From: Alnus glutinosa
Taxonomy: Eukaryota > Streptophyta > Magnoliopsida > Fagales > Betulaceae
Direction: 5' to 3'
DNA: 64,000 nt
Assembly: GCF_958979055.1 (NCBI RefSeq)
Contig: NC_084887.1
Coordinates: forward strand, 28,602,544 to 28,666,543
The notes under the pieces were generated by a model that worked only from the letters and a program-made list of their open reading frames with translations, did not search any database and was not told the origin of the DNA. Shown piece after piece: positions 22,263 to 36,617 of this stretch (positions are counted from its first letter, which is position 1; the number at the start of each line of letters is the position of its first letter). The position numbers were made by a program, and so were the translations under genes.

Positions 22263-24200
22263 TTATAGAGACTGAAATTCATGACGCTTGTTTTTAGATT
22301 CATCAGTCTCCCATTCTACAATAGCTAGAGTGTGGCGTCCCCCACAAGCAACAAGTTTAGCAATCCAACGCCCCTCGGCTGCATCCTCACTGACATTTTT
22401 TGGCGGTGGGATGCTTATTGGCACTTCCATTGGTTGACCAGTGGTCACCTTCCGACCATATCCAAGACGTCCATGGTCACCTCGACCGAACTGTCAAAAT
22501 CATGACCAGGGTAATCATAATCAATATTTCAATATTTTCCGATCATAGGAAAAACAAACATAAAAAGGTGCTACATTTCAAGGAAATACAAATTATGGCA
22601 TTTCCCTAAACGAGTGAGTGTTCAAGATACTTACTGAGAACATGCGCCCATCACGTGTAAGTGCGACAGAATGCGTGCCTCCACAAGACACCTGGATCAC
22701 CGATGAACAAATTATGTAGCAGATTCAGAAAAAGATTTCAAAGTATTGAAATGACACTGAATACAGTTTCCCTAATAACCTTTCAATGAATAGTTCATCC
22801 ATTGGAGCTGCAACAAAAGAAAAATGAGGATGCATAGGGAATCACGTAAAAATGAATACAAACAACTTAACGTTGTCATAACTTGTGTACTAAAATTTTG
22901 CTATACAACCCTTGCTAATTACTTTATAGGTAATGACTTTTCTTTGTAAAAATCAATTTTGAAAAAGGGATTTATGCCTTTAAGACTTTTAAGTACAATG
23001 GGAAAAACCAGAAATTCTTTAATTGTTGCTTCCATTATTACTCTATGAATCCATACAGATGACTTAGATCAGGTTGATTGTGCCTGTACGAACAAATTCC
23101 TCCATCCCAGACAATGTTCTCATATTTCTTTGTTCATGGTTCTTGATATGATCTTTGTATCTATTGAACATTTCGCAGACCCTTGGGATTTCTTTTTTCG
23201 GTGATGAAACCACAAGAATGGTGACTTTGGCTTTAAAGATGGCATAAGTTAGAAACCTTGTGGATTTGATTTGTCTCTTACTCACCCAACACTATGCAGA
23301 TCATGACACCATAATTGCAAGCTGTACTGATTTGGACATCCATCTACGCTTTTTAGACACCCCTCTTTCCAGTTAAGTTAATCTATAGTTGGTGGTTGGC
23401 GGAAAATGAATCTATGCTACTATGCCAGTACCTGAACAATGTTCTCTCCAGCTAGGAGATGAACTTTCTGAGGCAACATTTTACTGCTCTTGTCATTATC
23501 TCCAAATCCCAGCCTCCCATGTTCACCTCTTCCCCATCCATAAACCTGCAAGGGAATGGCTTATATTTTAAGGCAATACACTTGAAAACTTGTGTAAAAC
23601 AGCTTCTTTTCCAGTAGGCAATGGCTCAGTCAGTTGCCGATTCAGGTAAGACATTATGATAAGTATCAGAATGGAGAAAAGAGATACAAAAAGAAAAAAG
23701 CAGTCATAGGCACTGTTCTGCATTTAACTCCAATTTCGATTTTTTGGCACTCAAAATCAATATAACAGAGAAGAAACTCACTCAAGATATAAGATTTTAT
23801 ATATGATATTCCAACCAGGAAGCCACCAGTACATAACTTTCAACCAAAAAGGTAAAGTCAATTCTTGCATTTTGCAGAAGACCACAAAGCCAAAATCAAG
23901 CCTTAAACTGAAAAAGCATTTAAACATTCATATAAACTGACCTACCACAAAAAGACCAACCAAATATGAGATAGAAAGTAAAGGACAAATTAATACTAAA
24001 CGATGGTTCAAACAGTAATTTTGCTAGTCACAAATCATGTATAAACTTAATTAAAACTTTATCTAAGTTCTTGAGGGATTAATCTTAAACAAAAGGTCAC
24101 CACTTCAGATCCTAATTTTGTCAATCTATACTAGCAGCTTCACGTTTTCAATTAAACATGCCTGAACAAGTAAATATAACAACACGCGATAGATCTACAC

Positions 24201-24240
<40 letters not shown>

Positions 24241-27200
24241 ACCTCTCCTTCATCAGTCAATGCAGTAGAATGCCAACCTCCAGCAGCAATATCAACCTAG
24301 AGGTGCATAAAGGTCAAAGGGGCTATCAGAATAGTTCAACCACATACCAACAAACAAGCACAGTTCTGAACATTTAACCATCAAAACATATGTAAGACAT
24401 TGTTTCCATCCTAGCTAAATGTAAATAACAAAAATCAAAGATGAAATGGTTGAAAGGTCTAAAGCCAGAATAAGATCTCGGAACCAATGAAAGTAAAAGA
24501 GGAAAACAGATTTGCGGTTTTATTTTATGTTATGTAGAGTGTATGATCTAATGTTACTGGTGCTAAACCTTTCCACAAAGGATTCATTACTGAAGAAAAC
24601 CACATCGAATCTTCAGTCTTTTGTCAATGGTTTTGACCTCAAACCTAGATGAACTGGTGACTAAGTTGATACACTAAGCCAAGTGGATACCAACAAAAAC
24701 AAATTGAGTTGAAGGCTTCTTGGACACTTTTGAGCAAGCGTGCTGAATCTCACTAATTAAACAAGGTGGAGGATGAGATTGTGGGTTCGAGACTCATTGA
24801 GTGTGCATGTAACTTATGAATCAAGAAAGAAAGTGTAAATTATAGAAAACACACTCCATGATCAATTTGATTCTTAAACCCTTTTTCTTCACTTTGCTTT
24901 GACAGAATATTATCATGGATCAAGGCACACTTGAACTGCACCTTGCAAACCATTAATATTTAATACCTAATGGAAATGGAACATACAAATAAAACAGAAG
25001 GATTTTAAATGATGAGTTACAAACCAAAGTAAGACCAGAAAGTCCAAGGACAGGAACAGGTTGTGATCTTGGTTGGGTATCTCCGGTTCCAAGTTGTCCA
25101 TATTCATTATTGCCCCATGCCCATAAAGTTCCATCCTCTTGGAGAGCCAAATTATGAAATGCCCCAACTGCAATGAGCCTCACACTTTCAAGACCTTGAA
25201 CTCGAACAGGAACAGAGATCTGTTTTCTGTGAATATGACATAAAGAATATGTAAACGTAAAATAGAGACTACTTATTTACAAGCATGCAGCAAACTATCA
25301 CAGTGTGACAGAAGAAGTAAAACACACTCCATAAGGTTTGAAACAAGCTAACCTGTTTCATTAATAAGGTAAAAGAGATGAATTAAAATAAAATGACAGA
25401 ATTAAGTCTAAGGGGAATATACATGTCTCCAGGAGGCCATGGCTGACCCCATGTCCATACATGCCCCTCACGTGTAAGTACCACAGAGTGAGTACCTCCT
25501 GCAGCCACCTGTGATATAAGCAATAAGAGGATATTAAATACAAATAGGGCAGTCACATCAATGTATAAACGCTAATATGGAGAAGAGGGGGGAGAAGAGG
25601 TGGAGATAAGAAAATTACTATGTCATGCCAGTTTAAGAAACTAAACACCTGGGTTACTTATAGTTGCATCAATCAAAATATTGATGTGCTTATCAATGCA
25701 TGAATAGATGAGGACATAAAAAATATGAATGATTTTGAAAATAAAGAGCCATCTTAGCTAAAAACAGCTTTAAATGCTTATGTATTTCACGGATAAGTAC
25801 AACCACTACAATGAATCTTGGAATGAACTGCCCTATGAATTGGAATATGGTTTGAAAACAAGTGGACTTGGCTCATTGAATGAGTTTCAAAACAAGTAAT
25901 CATGAAGAGCTTTGAAAATACAACATTTTGCAAATTAGCAGGCTAGATTGACATTTATCTCAAGTTTAGCAGTGTACTATATTCGTCATATGAAGATGAG
26001 AAGTTTTCTAAATGTAGGTCTAAGATTTTTTTATACCATGTTGACAGATAAGGGCAAATAAATAGATAAATCTAAGACCAAGGGAGGAAAAAAAAGGTTT
26101 AGCTACCTTGATCTAACTGTTGACATAGGTGAAGATAGATGAACACACAAACACCCACATGCATAGTCACAAAGTTGAGCTCAACATGAGAGAATGTATG
26201 TTGAAATGGAATCGCCATACGAAGCAAAGGAGCAGCAAGAGTATAATGGAGTGATATAGTTAGGGTGGAAGGCATATGAATATACATGGGTGGCATCCAG
26301 GCTGTAAAGATGAACATAATGATCCATAAATTGACTGTAGTTATAGCACTAGCATTATGTCCATCATACAAAGAAGAAATAAAAAAAGAAAAGAAAAAAA
26401 AAAGTTCTAAATGTGGGTTTAAAATCATTCAGAGCACTCACAGTGGAGTAGCTAAACTCATCTTTTGGCCAGAGTACTTAACAAAAACAAGAAAACCCTC
26501 CTCCATTAGCTTATGTAAAGCAACGCTAGAATAGAGCTGCCGTCCATTTGTGAACAGTGCAATGCCACATGTAGCGTTGCACTGTTCACAAATCTAGTGA
26601 ATATTTTATTGTTCTTTCCTTACTTTCTTTCACTTTCTTCCTCTTACTGTTGTAAGTCGTCTTCCCAGCACATCTTGGCTTTGCCCATATTGCTAGAGCT
26701 GGCTGTCGCCGTGTTCGAAGAGTCCAGCAGAGAGTGGAGATGAGGATCCAGCTCCCTCTTCATGGCTTTTGCTTTTCTTTTCTTTTTTTTTCCTGTTCAG
26801 CTACTGCTGTGTTTTTTTTTTGATAGGTAATAAGTAGGTCTTATTAAAAGCGTAAGGCGCCCCTCAATACACCGGCAGTATACAAGAGAACGCACCTAGC
26901 TAGAAAGAGAAAAACGAACAAGAAATTCATCAAAGGTAAACGACAACGGTGACACAAAAGCCACCGTCCAAAGATACAAAGTATGAAAAAAAGAAGCTAA
27001 AATTTCCTCCAATGATCTCTCCAAGTCCTCAAAACACCTATCATTTCTTTCCTTCCAAACACACCAGAGAATGCATGTTGGCACCATCTTCCAGATAACA
27101 GCACTCCTTTGCCTCCCAGCCGTCCACCAACACTCAAACAAGTCAAGGACTCTTAGAGGCATAACCCAAGACAGCCCAAAACGAGAAAAAATAGCACTCC

Positions 27201-30200
27201 ACATAGCGTATGCAACATCGCAGTGAAGGAGAAGGTGATCCACTGATTCCCCGCTTCTCTTACACATGCAACATCTATCCACCACAATGATATGCCTCTT
27301 CCTGAGGTTATCCCCCGTTAGGATCTTGCCTAGAGCCGCAGACCAAGCGAAAAAAGCCGCCCGCGGAGGAGCCTGAGTCTGCCATACACTCTTCCACGGA
27401 AAGTGACTTCTCACATCGCAAGTCAGAGAGCTAAAGAAAGACCCTACCTTGAACAAACCTTTTTTGGAAGGGGTCCACCACAATTTGTCTTCACTGCCTC
27501 TATTAAGACTGACCGAGTGCAATACCTGGAAAAACGCAGCAAAGGTATCCACTTCCCAATCATGCGCTTCTCTAAAAAAGCACACTCTCCACTGATTGAA
27601 GCCCCCCACAGGCTCCACATTATCCGCAACTGAAGCATCCTTCGCACGAGCAATTCCAAATAACACAGGAAAAGCTTCCTTAAGAGTTGAGTTCCCACAC
27701 CACAAATCATGCCAAAATTTTGTTCTAGCCCCACCTCCCACCTCAAATCTAGAGAATCCTACAAAATTCTCCCACCCTTTCCTGATGTTCTTCCATAACC
27801 CCACCCCAAAAGTACATGTAGGCTCTAGGGAGCACCAACCTCCCCATAGACTTCCAAACTTGGAATCCACCGCTATTCTCCACCAAGCATCCCTCTCAAT
27901 CCCATAACGCCACAGCCATTTGCCTAATAGAGCCTTGTTAAACACCACCAGATTTCTAATACCCAACCCGCCTTCTGAAACTGGAGTGCACACTTTAGAC
28001 CATTTCACCAAATGATACTTGAACTCATCACCAATTCCTCCCCAAAGGAAGTCTCGTTGTAGCTTCTCAATACGAGCACCTACACTTGCCGGGATAGGAA
28101 AAAGAGACAAAAAATACGTGGGCAAGTTGGAAAGAGTACTCTTGATTAGGGTAACTCTACCTCCCTTGGAAAGGTATAACCTTTTCCAGCTGGCCAACCG
28201 ACGTTCAACCTTCTCAATAACACCATCCCAGATATGAATAGATTTGTAGGAAGCCCCCAACGGAAGGCCTAGATACTTCACCGGTAGATTAGCAACCCCA
28301 CACCCTAGAATATCGGCAAGACCTTCCACTTGAACTACGTCTCCCACAGGGATTAAAGCTGACTTGGCCAAATTAACCTTCAAGCCCGAAGCAGCTTCAA
28401 ATAGAAGAAAGAGGCTTCTAAGATAACGCAACTGAGCATGGCGAGCATTGCAAAAAATCAAAGTATCATCTGCAAATAACAAGTGTGAGAATGAAACATT
28501 ACCCACACTAAATCCTTCGAGTAAGCCCCCCCCTACCGCAGCTGAAATCATTCGACTCAATGCCTCCATCACAAAAACAAATAACAAGGGTGAGAGAGGA
28601 TCCCCTTGTCTCAATCCACGTGAACTGCTGAAAAATCCATTGGGAGAGCCATTAACCATCACTGAAAATCTCACAGAGGATATACAATGTGTTACGGGTC
28701 GTAAGAAGAAGATGATGAATTTGAAAAAGACCCGTTGCGACTTGCGAGCTGTTGAATGTTGAGGAAAGATTGTTTTCAGAGATGGAAGAAGCTTCAAGAA
28801 GGAGATAGGGTGATGTGTCAAGATATCAATGGTTGGGCGATTGAGGAATCGAGGAAGTGGGTTGCAGCTGGCTTTTAGGTGGGTTAAAATTGATTATTTT
28901 AATAAAATAGAGATGAAGTTTAGATAAGTTGATGGAGGAAGGTGTTGAAAAGTGGTTAGCTAAACTAGCAAAAGTAGGTTTTCGTTAGCTATTTTAGATA
29001 AATTGTACATAATCGGATGGGAATGCTCTCAGACACCATGTTGACAGATAGAGGCAAATGAATAAAAAAATATAAACCCAGGGAAAAGGGGAAAAAAGGC
29101 TTAGACATTTTGATGTAACTGTAGAGAGATGAACACACAGACACCACGCATGAAGTTGAGCTCAAGATGGGAGAATGTGGTGTAAGATGGATTCACCATA
29201 TGAAACAAGAACCAGCATGAGTATCTGAAGTAATATATAAAGGTGCTAAAACATGAGTGGCCTTCAAGCTGTGAAAAAGAACATATTGATCTAAAAATTA
29301 AAATTTATGACTATCTAACTTGGATTCACCCAAGGGTTGGACATTTCTTTCAACCATATCCTAGAAAACAAATGATACAACAGAATAAATTTTTATAAAC
29401 TCAATCATTAGAAACAAAACACAGCGAGAGGATACCGTGTGATAAACTTATAGCACAATTCCATGCATTGGCATGACTAAAATTACCTGACGAACCACAA
29501 GCTTTGGTGCACAGCGTTGAGGAATCACTATATCCCTTCTCAAAGGCCTACCCGTGTCATCTTTCCTCTCCGGTTCTTCCCCACATTGCCCGTACTCATT
29601 TCCACCTACATTAGTTTAGCACGCATCAATGCAAATCCCATCAACCCTCTCTTTGAAACAACACAGCAGAAACGAAGGAACTAACATCAAATTATGTCTA
29701 TTTTGTTAAGTGGAAAGTTTACCAAAATAACAAAATTTCACAACCATGAACCCAACTTCTCAGCTAAGTGGAGCGAACCCCTTTTTTATAACAAGTTATA
29801 AATGAAAAAAACAATCTTTTAAAAAAATAACAAAGAAAGAGTAGTTAAATACCCCAGGCATACGCTCGGCCTTGATCATCAACAGCCAAACAGTGCCACC
29901 CACCAATGGCCGCCTACAACAAATCAAAATTACCGCATGGAAAGAGAAACCAACCTTTTCGGCATTTCAAATCGAAAGCATTACTTAAGCAATTACCTCA
30001 ACAATTTTAGCATTGTTAAGCGCCTTAACCTGGCTCGGGATGTTCTCAGTCTTGGTCTCTGGCGGGTGCCCCAGTGTCCCTCTCTGGTTCCACCCCCACG
30101 TAAACAACTAACAACCACCCAACAAAAACAAAATCAGTCATAATAATAGCAGCAGCAGTAGTTGAGATAAGTAATAGTGAATCTAAAGCAATAGAATAGA

Positions 30201-30529
30201 AGAAGAAAAAGAAGGTTGCAGAAAAAGTAGTGGGAGGGGACCTTGCCGTCGTGGCAAATGGCGAGGGAGTTGCGGCTGCCGGCGACGACGGAGCGGACAG
30301 AGTGGAAGTCGAGGGCTTTGACGACGCAAGCCCATTCTTTCTCTTCGTTGTTCCCAATCCCCAACTGCCCGTCCTCTCCTGAGCCCCTGAGATTCACAAA
30401 AATATGAAAAAAAAAAAAAAATCTCTCTTCCATTACCACTAACTATGTGCACATATATAGAGAGAGACAGAGGGAGAGACAGAGCGAGAGTACAGACCAA
30501 GCGATGATGGCGGAGGTATTGTAGGCCAT
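22263..30529 (-). CDS. RCC1-repeat family protein (7-blade propeller)
   Basis: Coding exons in transcript order: 30529-30498, 30386-30242, 30107-29997, 29913-29853, 29605-29487, 25508-25423, 25226-25025, 24296-24243, 23545-23432, 22691-22635, 22490-22263; all frames join, giving 402 aa. RCC1 repeats are plain: WGSGEDGQLG, WGWNQRGTLG, GNEYGQCG, WGNNEYGQLGTGD, WGRGEHGRLGFGD and FGRGDHGRLGYG, with GGWHS/GGTHS/GGRHT strand motifs between. RCC1 proteins are beta-propellers acting as GTPase exchange factors, chromatin or signalling scaffolds. This one lacks the GWRHT-Trp cluster of the UV-B receptor UVR8 and matches the At5g16040/At3g02510 type, whose biochemical role is not settled. Intron 5 (29486-25509, ~4 kb) is swollen by transposons. 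Next gene upstream on the same strand is the 14-3-3. Confidence 0.93.
24203..24238. repeat. (GA)n microsatellite beside a splice donor
   Basis: About 17 GA units ending 4 bases from the RCC1 exon-8 donor; in the transcript it is a (CU)n tract starting right after GUGAU. Confidence 0.9.
26040..26345. repeat. Direct repeat copy 1 (intron 5 of RCC1)
   Basis: Starts at TACCATGTTGACAGATAAGG and aligns for ~300 bp with copy 2 at 29033-29320 (shared AGATGAACACACA, GAAGTTGAGCTCAA / AAAGTTGAGCTCAA, GGCATCCAGGCTGT / GGCCTTCAAGCTGT). The ACCA|TGTTGACA junction resembles a copia primer-binding site (reverse of TGGTATCAGAGC) next to an LTR end on the minus strand. Confidence 0.65.
26432..29028. mobile_element. 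Harbinger-like element carrying an L1
   Basis: Left end GAGCACTCACAGTGGAGTAG; right end, read in reverse, GAGCATTCCCATCCG. Flanked by the 3-bp repeat TCA. The end sequences and the inner AGCTAAA motifs match the element at 11227-11936. Without the L1 it would be about 700 bp, the same as that element. No transposase. Confidence 0.5.
26812..28692 (-). mobile_element. 5'-truncated L1 LINE with a long intact ORF
   Basis: On the minus strand this holds about 600 codons of ORF2 without a stop (stop at 26896). In order: RT core (SPLLFVFVMEAL), the catalytic FADD box (LLFADDTLIFC), the L1 KYLGLPLG block, LSKGGRVTLIKSTLSNLPTY, zf-RVT (CCMCKRSGESVDHLLLHC), then a C-terminus without RNase H. It starts near the HCISSVRFSV segment, so endonuclease and early RT are missing. 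The 3' end is CTTATTACCTATCA plus poly(A) (plus strand 26812-26821). The open frame upstream of ~28692 to the ATG at 28821 is host sequence that happens to be open. No clear target-site duplication; only TGTGTT is shared. The intact frame suggests a young insertion. Confidence 0.9.
29033..29320. repeat. Direct repeat copy 2 (intron 5 of RCC1)
   Basis: Pairs with 26040-26345. It begins immediately after the Harbinger-like element at CACCATGTTGACAGATAGAG. Confidence 0.65.
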
Positions 30530-30919
30530 GAGAACGATTGCGAGAGTACTTCAAGTTGAAGCAGCAGTGGGGGTTAGTGTGTTTGCTTCTTCTTTTTTTA
30601 ATATGTATATATAATTATATATATAAATTGATTCATCCAAAAAAAAAAAATTTATATATTAGAGATAGAGACAAAGTCACTTTCTATCAGTTGGAGAAAG
30701 CGAACCCGATTCCAAATTGGGACCAGAAAAGATGACGAAGGAGATTTATGGAGAGCACACGGTTGTGGGAACTAAGAACGGTGTGGTATAAATTTTCATT
30801 TTTCAAGCGTCAATTACCCATTTACCCTCGTGGTCGTGGTTGGCAAGAGGGATGAAGTAAGGACAGATGTTTTTAAGCCTCTTTTTGATAACGCCTTTAG
30901 CTTAAAAAATAAAATAAAT
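30530..30919 (-). promoter_or_regulatory. RCC1 5' leader/promoter region
   Basis: Lies upstream of the RCC1 start (minus strand). AT-rich with a TATA-like stretch (30600-30640). An ATTCATCC plus A12 string at 30632-30651 looks like a leftover LINE tail, matching the 3' end of the L1 at 31934-33298. Confidence 0.4.
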
Positions 30920-31170
30920 GGTTAAATACGTTTTTAATCCTTGAATTTTAAAAATTTTAATTTTTGATATTTAAGTTTTAATTTGTATCACAAATGATAC
31001 TTCAGTTTTGAAAAATGACCAAATTAATACCCGAGTCAAATTTTTCGTCTAAAAACTAACGGCCCCATGTGTCACGTGTTTTAGTATAAAAAAATTTAAA
31101 AAAATCTTTAAAAAATAATTAAAAAATAAAAAAAAATTAAAAAAACTGAAAAAAAAAAGAAAAGAAAAGA
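30920..31170. repeat. Interspersed repeat, copy R1
   Basis: The AT-rich sequence (TACGTTTTTAATCCTTGAAT ... ATTTGTATCACAAATGATAC ... TGTGTCACGTGTT) has a relative in opposite orientation at 40430-40712. Unclassified non-autonomous element; no gene in 31171-31919 either. Confidence 0.5.
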
Positions 31171-31919
31171 GGGGAGCCACCCTCTTAACCGGTCTAGGGG
31201 TTGTTCGGCCACCACAGGACACACTAAAAAAAAAAAAAATCGAAAGTCTTGACCCTCATAGATTGCCAAAGGGTTTTAGTTGGACCCGAAAGGTTTTGCC
31301 TCCTCTCTCAAACGAAGGGATTTGCCCTCTCACTTCATTTTTCCCTCTGCCCCTCATATATTTCCTTCAATCCCTGGCCTTCGAACAAACCTAATATTGA
31401 TCAAGGGAGTGACTTTACCATAAGCTTCTATGACAATAATACTTCCCGTAATCACAATCATTACAACGTTGAAAACGTCTAATTTTGTTTCCAACTGTAT
31501 TAGGCTGCGTTCAGATTGGGTAAGGCATCAAGCCACCACAATGTCAAGCCAACTGTGGAATTCCGAACCTAGCAAAAAGGAATAAGATTCTCTCTATTTG
31601 CTTGCGAGGGCGATGACTGATTTTTAATTTCTTTAATATTTTTTGCACTTCCATAAAGCTTCATGCCAAATTGTCATGTTGCTTTAACCAGTCTCAGCCC
31701 AAATTCTAAGCTAATGGGGAGAGAGAAAATTTTGAATTGATAAAAGAGGATTAAAGTAACTTTTTGGTACCCTAAATGATTGTTTCATTAAAAATAAATA
31801 AAATTTTATTAAGAATGAAAAAAAAATAGAATAAAATAACGCTGGTGTTACAGTTTATAAAAATGTAATTACCCATCAGAATGACTATTCCAAAATTATT
31901 TCATTTTCTTACCAAACGT

Positions 31920-31933
31920 AACCGTCAAGTCTA
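31920..31933. repeat. Left 14-bp target-site duplication
   Basis: AACCGTCAAGTCTA; matches 33299-33312 (AACCATCAAGTCTA) with one mismatch. Confidence 0.8.
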
Positions 31934-33298
31934 AGAAAGAAGAGGGTTTGGTATAAAACGAATGGCTATTTGGAACCAGGCTGCTATGTTAAAACATATT
32001 TGGAGTCACTTTGCTCAAGCTGGTTTCTTATGGATTACTTGGGTAGAAAAGAATTGGTTTAAGAGTAAAAGTTTCTAGCAAATTTCTATCCCTAATTCCT
32101 GCTCTTGGAGCTGGAAATAACTTCTAAAGCTAAGAGATGTGGCTAAGAAGTTTTTGAGCTTCAAGGTTGGCGAGGGAACCCTGATATTCATGTGGCTAGA
32201 CTGTTGGCATTCAGATGGTTATCTTCTTGATAGGTATGGATTTGGACCTGTTTATGATGTAGGTAGTTGTGTTGATGCAAAGCTCTCTTCCATCATCCAA
32301 GGTGGGGAGTGGTTTTGGCCTTATGCTCATTCAGATCTTCTAGTTCACATCCAAGGTCAGCTCTCTTTGGTAAATATTGGGGTAAAGGATCTAGCTATTT
32401 GGAAAGCAAAGAGAGGAGTTTACAATTGTGCAGAAACTTGGGATGCTCTGCGGGAGAAGGAAAATGTTGTTGAGAGGTGGAAGATTGTGTGGTTTTCGGT
32501 GGCCATTCCTCGTCACTCTTTCTTGCTTTGGCTTGTTTTTAGGGATGCCTTGATTACTAAGGAAAAAAATGTGCAAATGGGGCTATGAAGGTGATTGTTT
32601 ATGCCCATTATGTAGAGCCAGAATTGAGAGTAGGGAACACCTATTTTTCAGGTGTAGCTTCAGTAGTTGGGTGTGGAGGAATGTAATGCTGGATTGTTTG
32701 GAATCCCATCTGGTTGAGGGTCGGTCAGAAGTTGCACAGTGGAGTGTAAATCAGCCGAAGGGGTAAGGTTTAAAAACTGGAAAATGATTTGTGGGGACAC
32801 GTCCCTTTTTATTAAAAAATGGATTTTTAATAAAAATGGTCGGACAGGGGACGGGAAACCGTCCCCTGTGAATCACTCTAGAAACTAGACTTTGTAAGCC
32901 GAGTCTTGAGGCTGTTGTTTATCATATTTGGATACATCGGAATAATTTGATCCATGGCAATGCATTGTGTTCGGAGGAGACCCTTATTGCCGAGATTAAA
33001 TGGGATATCAGGTCAAGGCTTATGGGGAAGGGGAAGGGGAAGTACCGGAGGACAGCAGTAAATACTCGGCTGATGCAGATTTGGAATCTGCAGAATTTAG
33101 CTTGAAGTTGCTGATTTTTGCTGTTTCTTTGTTGTAGTTTTCTGCTTTGTTTGCCCAGGGACTAATGTGTAAGGGCTTGTGTTTTCTTGTTTGTTCTTTT
33201 GCCGTAGGCCCTTTGGGCGGATGGTTTTCCAGCTTTGCTGGTTTGTAGTTGATTTGTTTAATTGGTTTATTAAGTTCTTATTCATCCAAAAAAAAAGA
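31934..33298 (+). mobile_element. 5'-truncated L1 LINE, C-terminal part of ORF2
   Basis: Bounded by a 14-bp target-site duplication and ending ATTCATCC plus A-run. Encodes broken pieces: MAIWNQAAMLKHIW (~31962), FKVGEGTLIFMWLDCWHSDG, a zf-RVT domain (KNVQMGYEGDCLCPLC...HLFFRCSFSSWVW, 32569-32680) and a final IWIHRNNLIHG...LMQIWNLQNLA segment (~32920-33104). Stops and a small inserted hairpin element (32780-32875) disrupt it. Confidence 0.88.
32780..32875. repeat. Small foldback element inside the L1
   Basis: Not part of the LINE reading frame. It holds TTTTATTAAAAA/TTTTTAATAAAA complementary arms and a perfect 11-bp stem ACAGGGGACGG ... CCGTCCCCTGT closed by GAAA (32844-32869). Confidence 0.55.
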
Positions 33299-33892
33299 AA
33301 CCATCAAGTCTATGCCTCCCCCCCACCTTTACTGGAGCACCCCAATTTAAAAAGGCAAACCCTCACAAATTCAATTCAGTTCCACCACCAAATTTAGCTT
33401 CAGCAGAGCCCTAAGACTAGAGGAACCATGATATAAATTATAAGGGAATATATGCGGCAGGATCCAAAAAGGATTAACCGTCTTTGGGGAAGCACTGCAG
33501 GCTTAGCCTTGCTACACTTGAGAGTCGAGACACACCAAGACAAACTCCATTTAGGGTTTTAAATTCCGGCTTGCCAAGTAACAAAAGTGCAACAACAAAT
33601 ATGCAAAAACAGAAAGCAAAAACAATGAGACCAAAATTGCCATGCACCTGATACTTAAAGAGCATCAATTTCAACACTACTTGTACACCAGCATCACTGA
33701 AACACCAAACCACATTCTTCTCATCAATAATAAAAGCACATTCATATCTTTCGGAACAATTCAACCCCAAGTGCTGCTGTAAGCACTCAAGATCACCAGT
33801 TCATTATGAAATCATGCTACAACAACCCACATGCCATCTATGTAAAAGGTCTCAAATTTAAAAAAGTACAGAGTACACATCCTATGAACTTA

Positions 33893-35943
<2,051 letters not shown>

Positions 35944-36569
35944 CTTTGCTATACCAAACAATTACTTAAGTCTGCAAATCAATTCAAAACATTCTTATTA
36001 ATATCATGACCTAGATATTACAAACTCTAAATCAAACATCTAAATAGGTACTCGGCAAACTTTGCATAACAATGATAAATCACATACGGAATTAACATTA
36101 GAATGCAGTCAGCAATTAAGCACTAATCACCAGACCATCTCTCTGGTTGCTAGCAGATATTAGGAAGCAAAACTAAAATGGAATTATTGAAATCTTATGC
36201 CTAAAATTGTTGTGACATACAGAAAAATGAAACCCGACCCTCAGTACATGATTGAGGCACGGTGAGGACAACTATCAGTTTTCTGAAAATCCAAAACATC
36301 AAAATTCTCAATCATAACCTGATATACATAGGTTAGCAATTCATTATCATTTACATCATTAACATAGCAAGCAAATATAAATTAACTCAGTGATTGGTTG
36401 CTGAAATATATGAGAAAGAAAGGTGACAAATTTAGCATTGGGAACAGTTCAGAGAAATATTTTTGATTTCCCCCTTAAAGTTTCAAGCCCTAACACCAGT
36501 ACCCAACACGTTTATTTCTTTCCTTGAATCAAAATTTCTCAGCAACCAAACAGATCAAATCGCACTTGC

Positions 36570-36570
36570 G

Positions 36571-36616
<46 letters not shown>
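36570..36616. repeat. (AT)n microsatellite in 14-3-3 5'UTR intron
   Basis: About 22 AT units. Confidence 0.9.

Positions 36617-36617
<1 letters not shown>

Noticed and set aside
24720..24845. tRNA-derived SINE or tRNA in RCC1 intron 7
   Set aside because: A GTGGGTTCGAGACTC B-box-like string is present but no convincing A-box, tail or duplication was found.
26812..28692. Clear target-site duplication for the RCC1-intron L1
   Set aside because: Only a 6-base match (TGTGTT) exists at the two junctions, which could be chance.
27403..28762. Plus-strand ORFs over the RCC1 intron
   Set aside because: They are antisense shadows of the L1 reverse-transcriptase ORF.
35944..35961. 14-3-3 start at upstream ATG (MFGIAK...)
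   Set aside because: Those bases lie across a GGTATAG splice acceptor of the 5'UTR intron, so the ATG is intronic.
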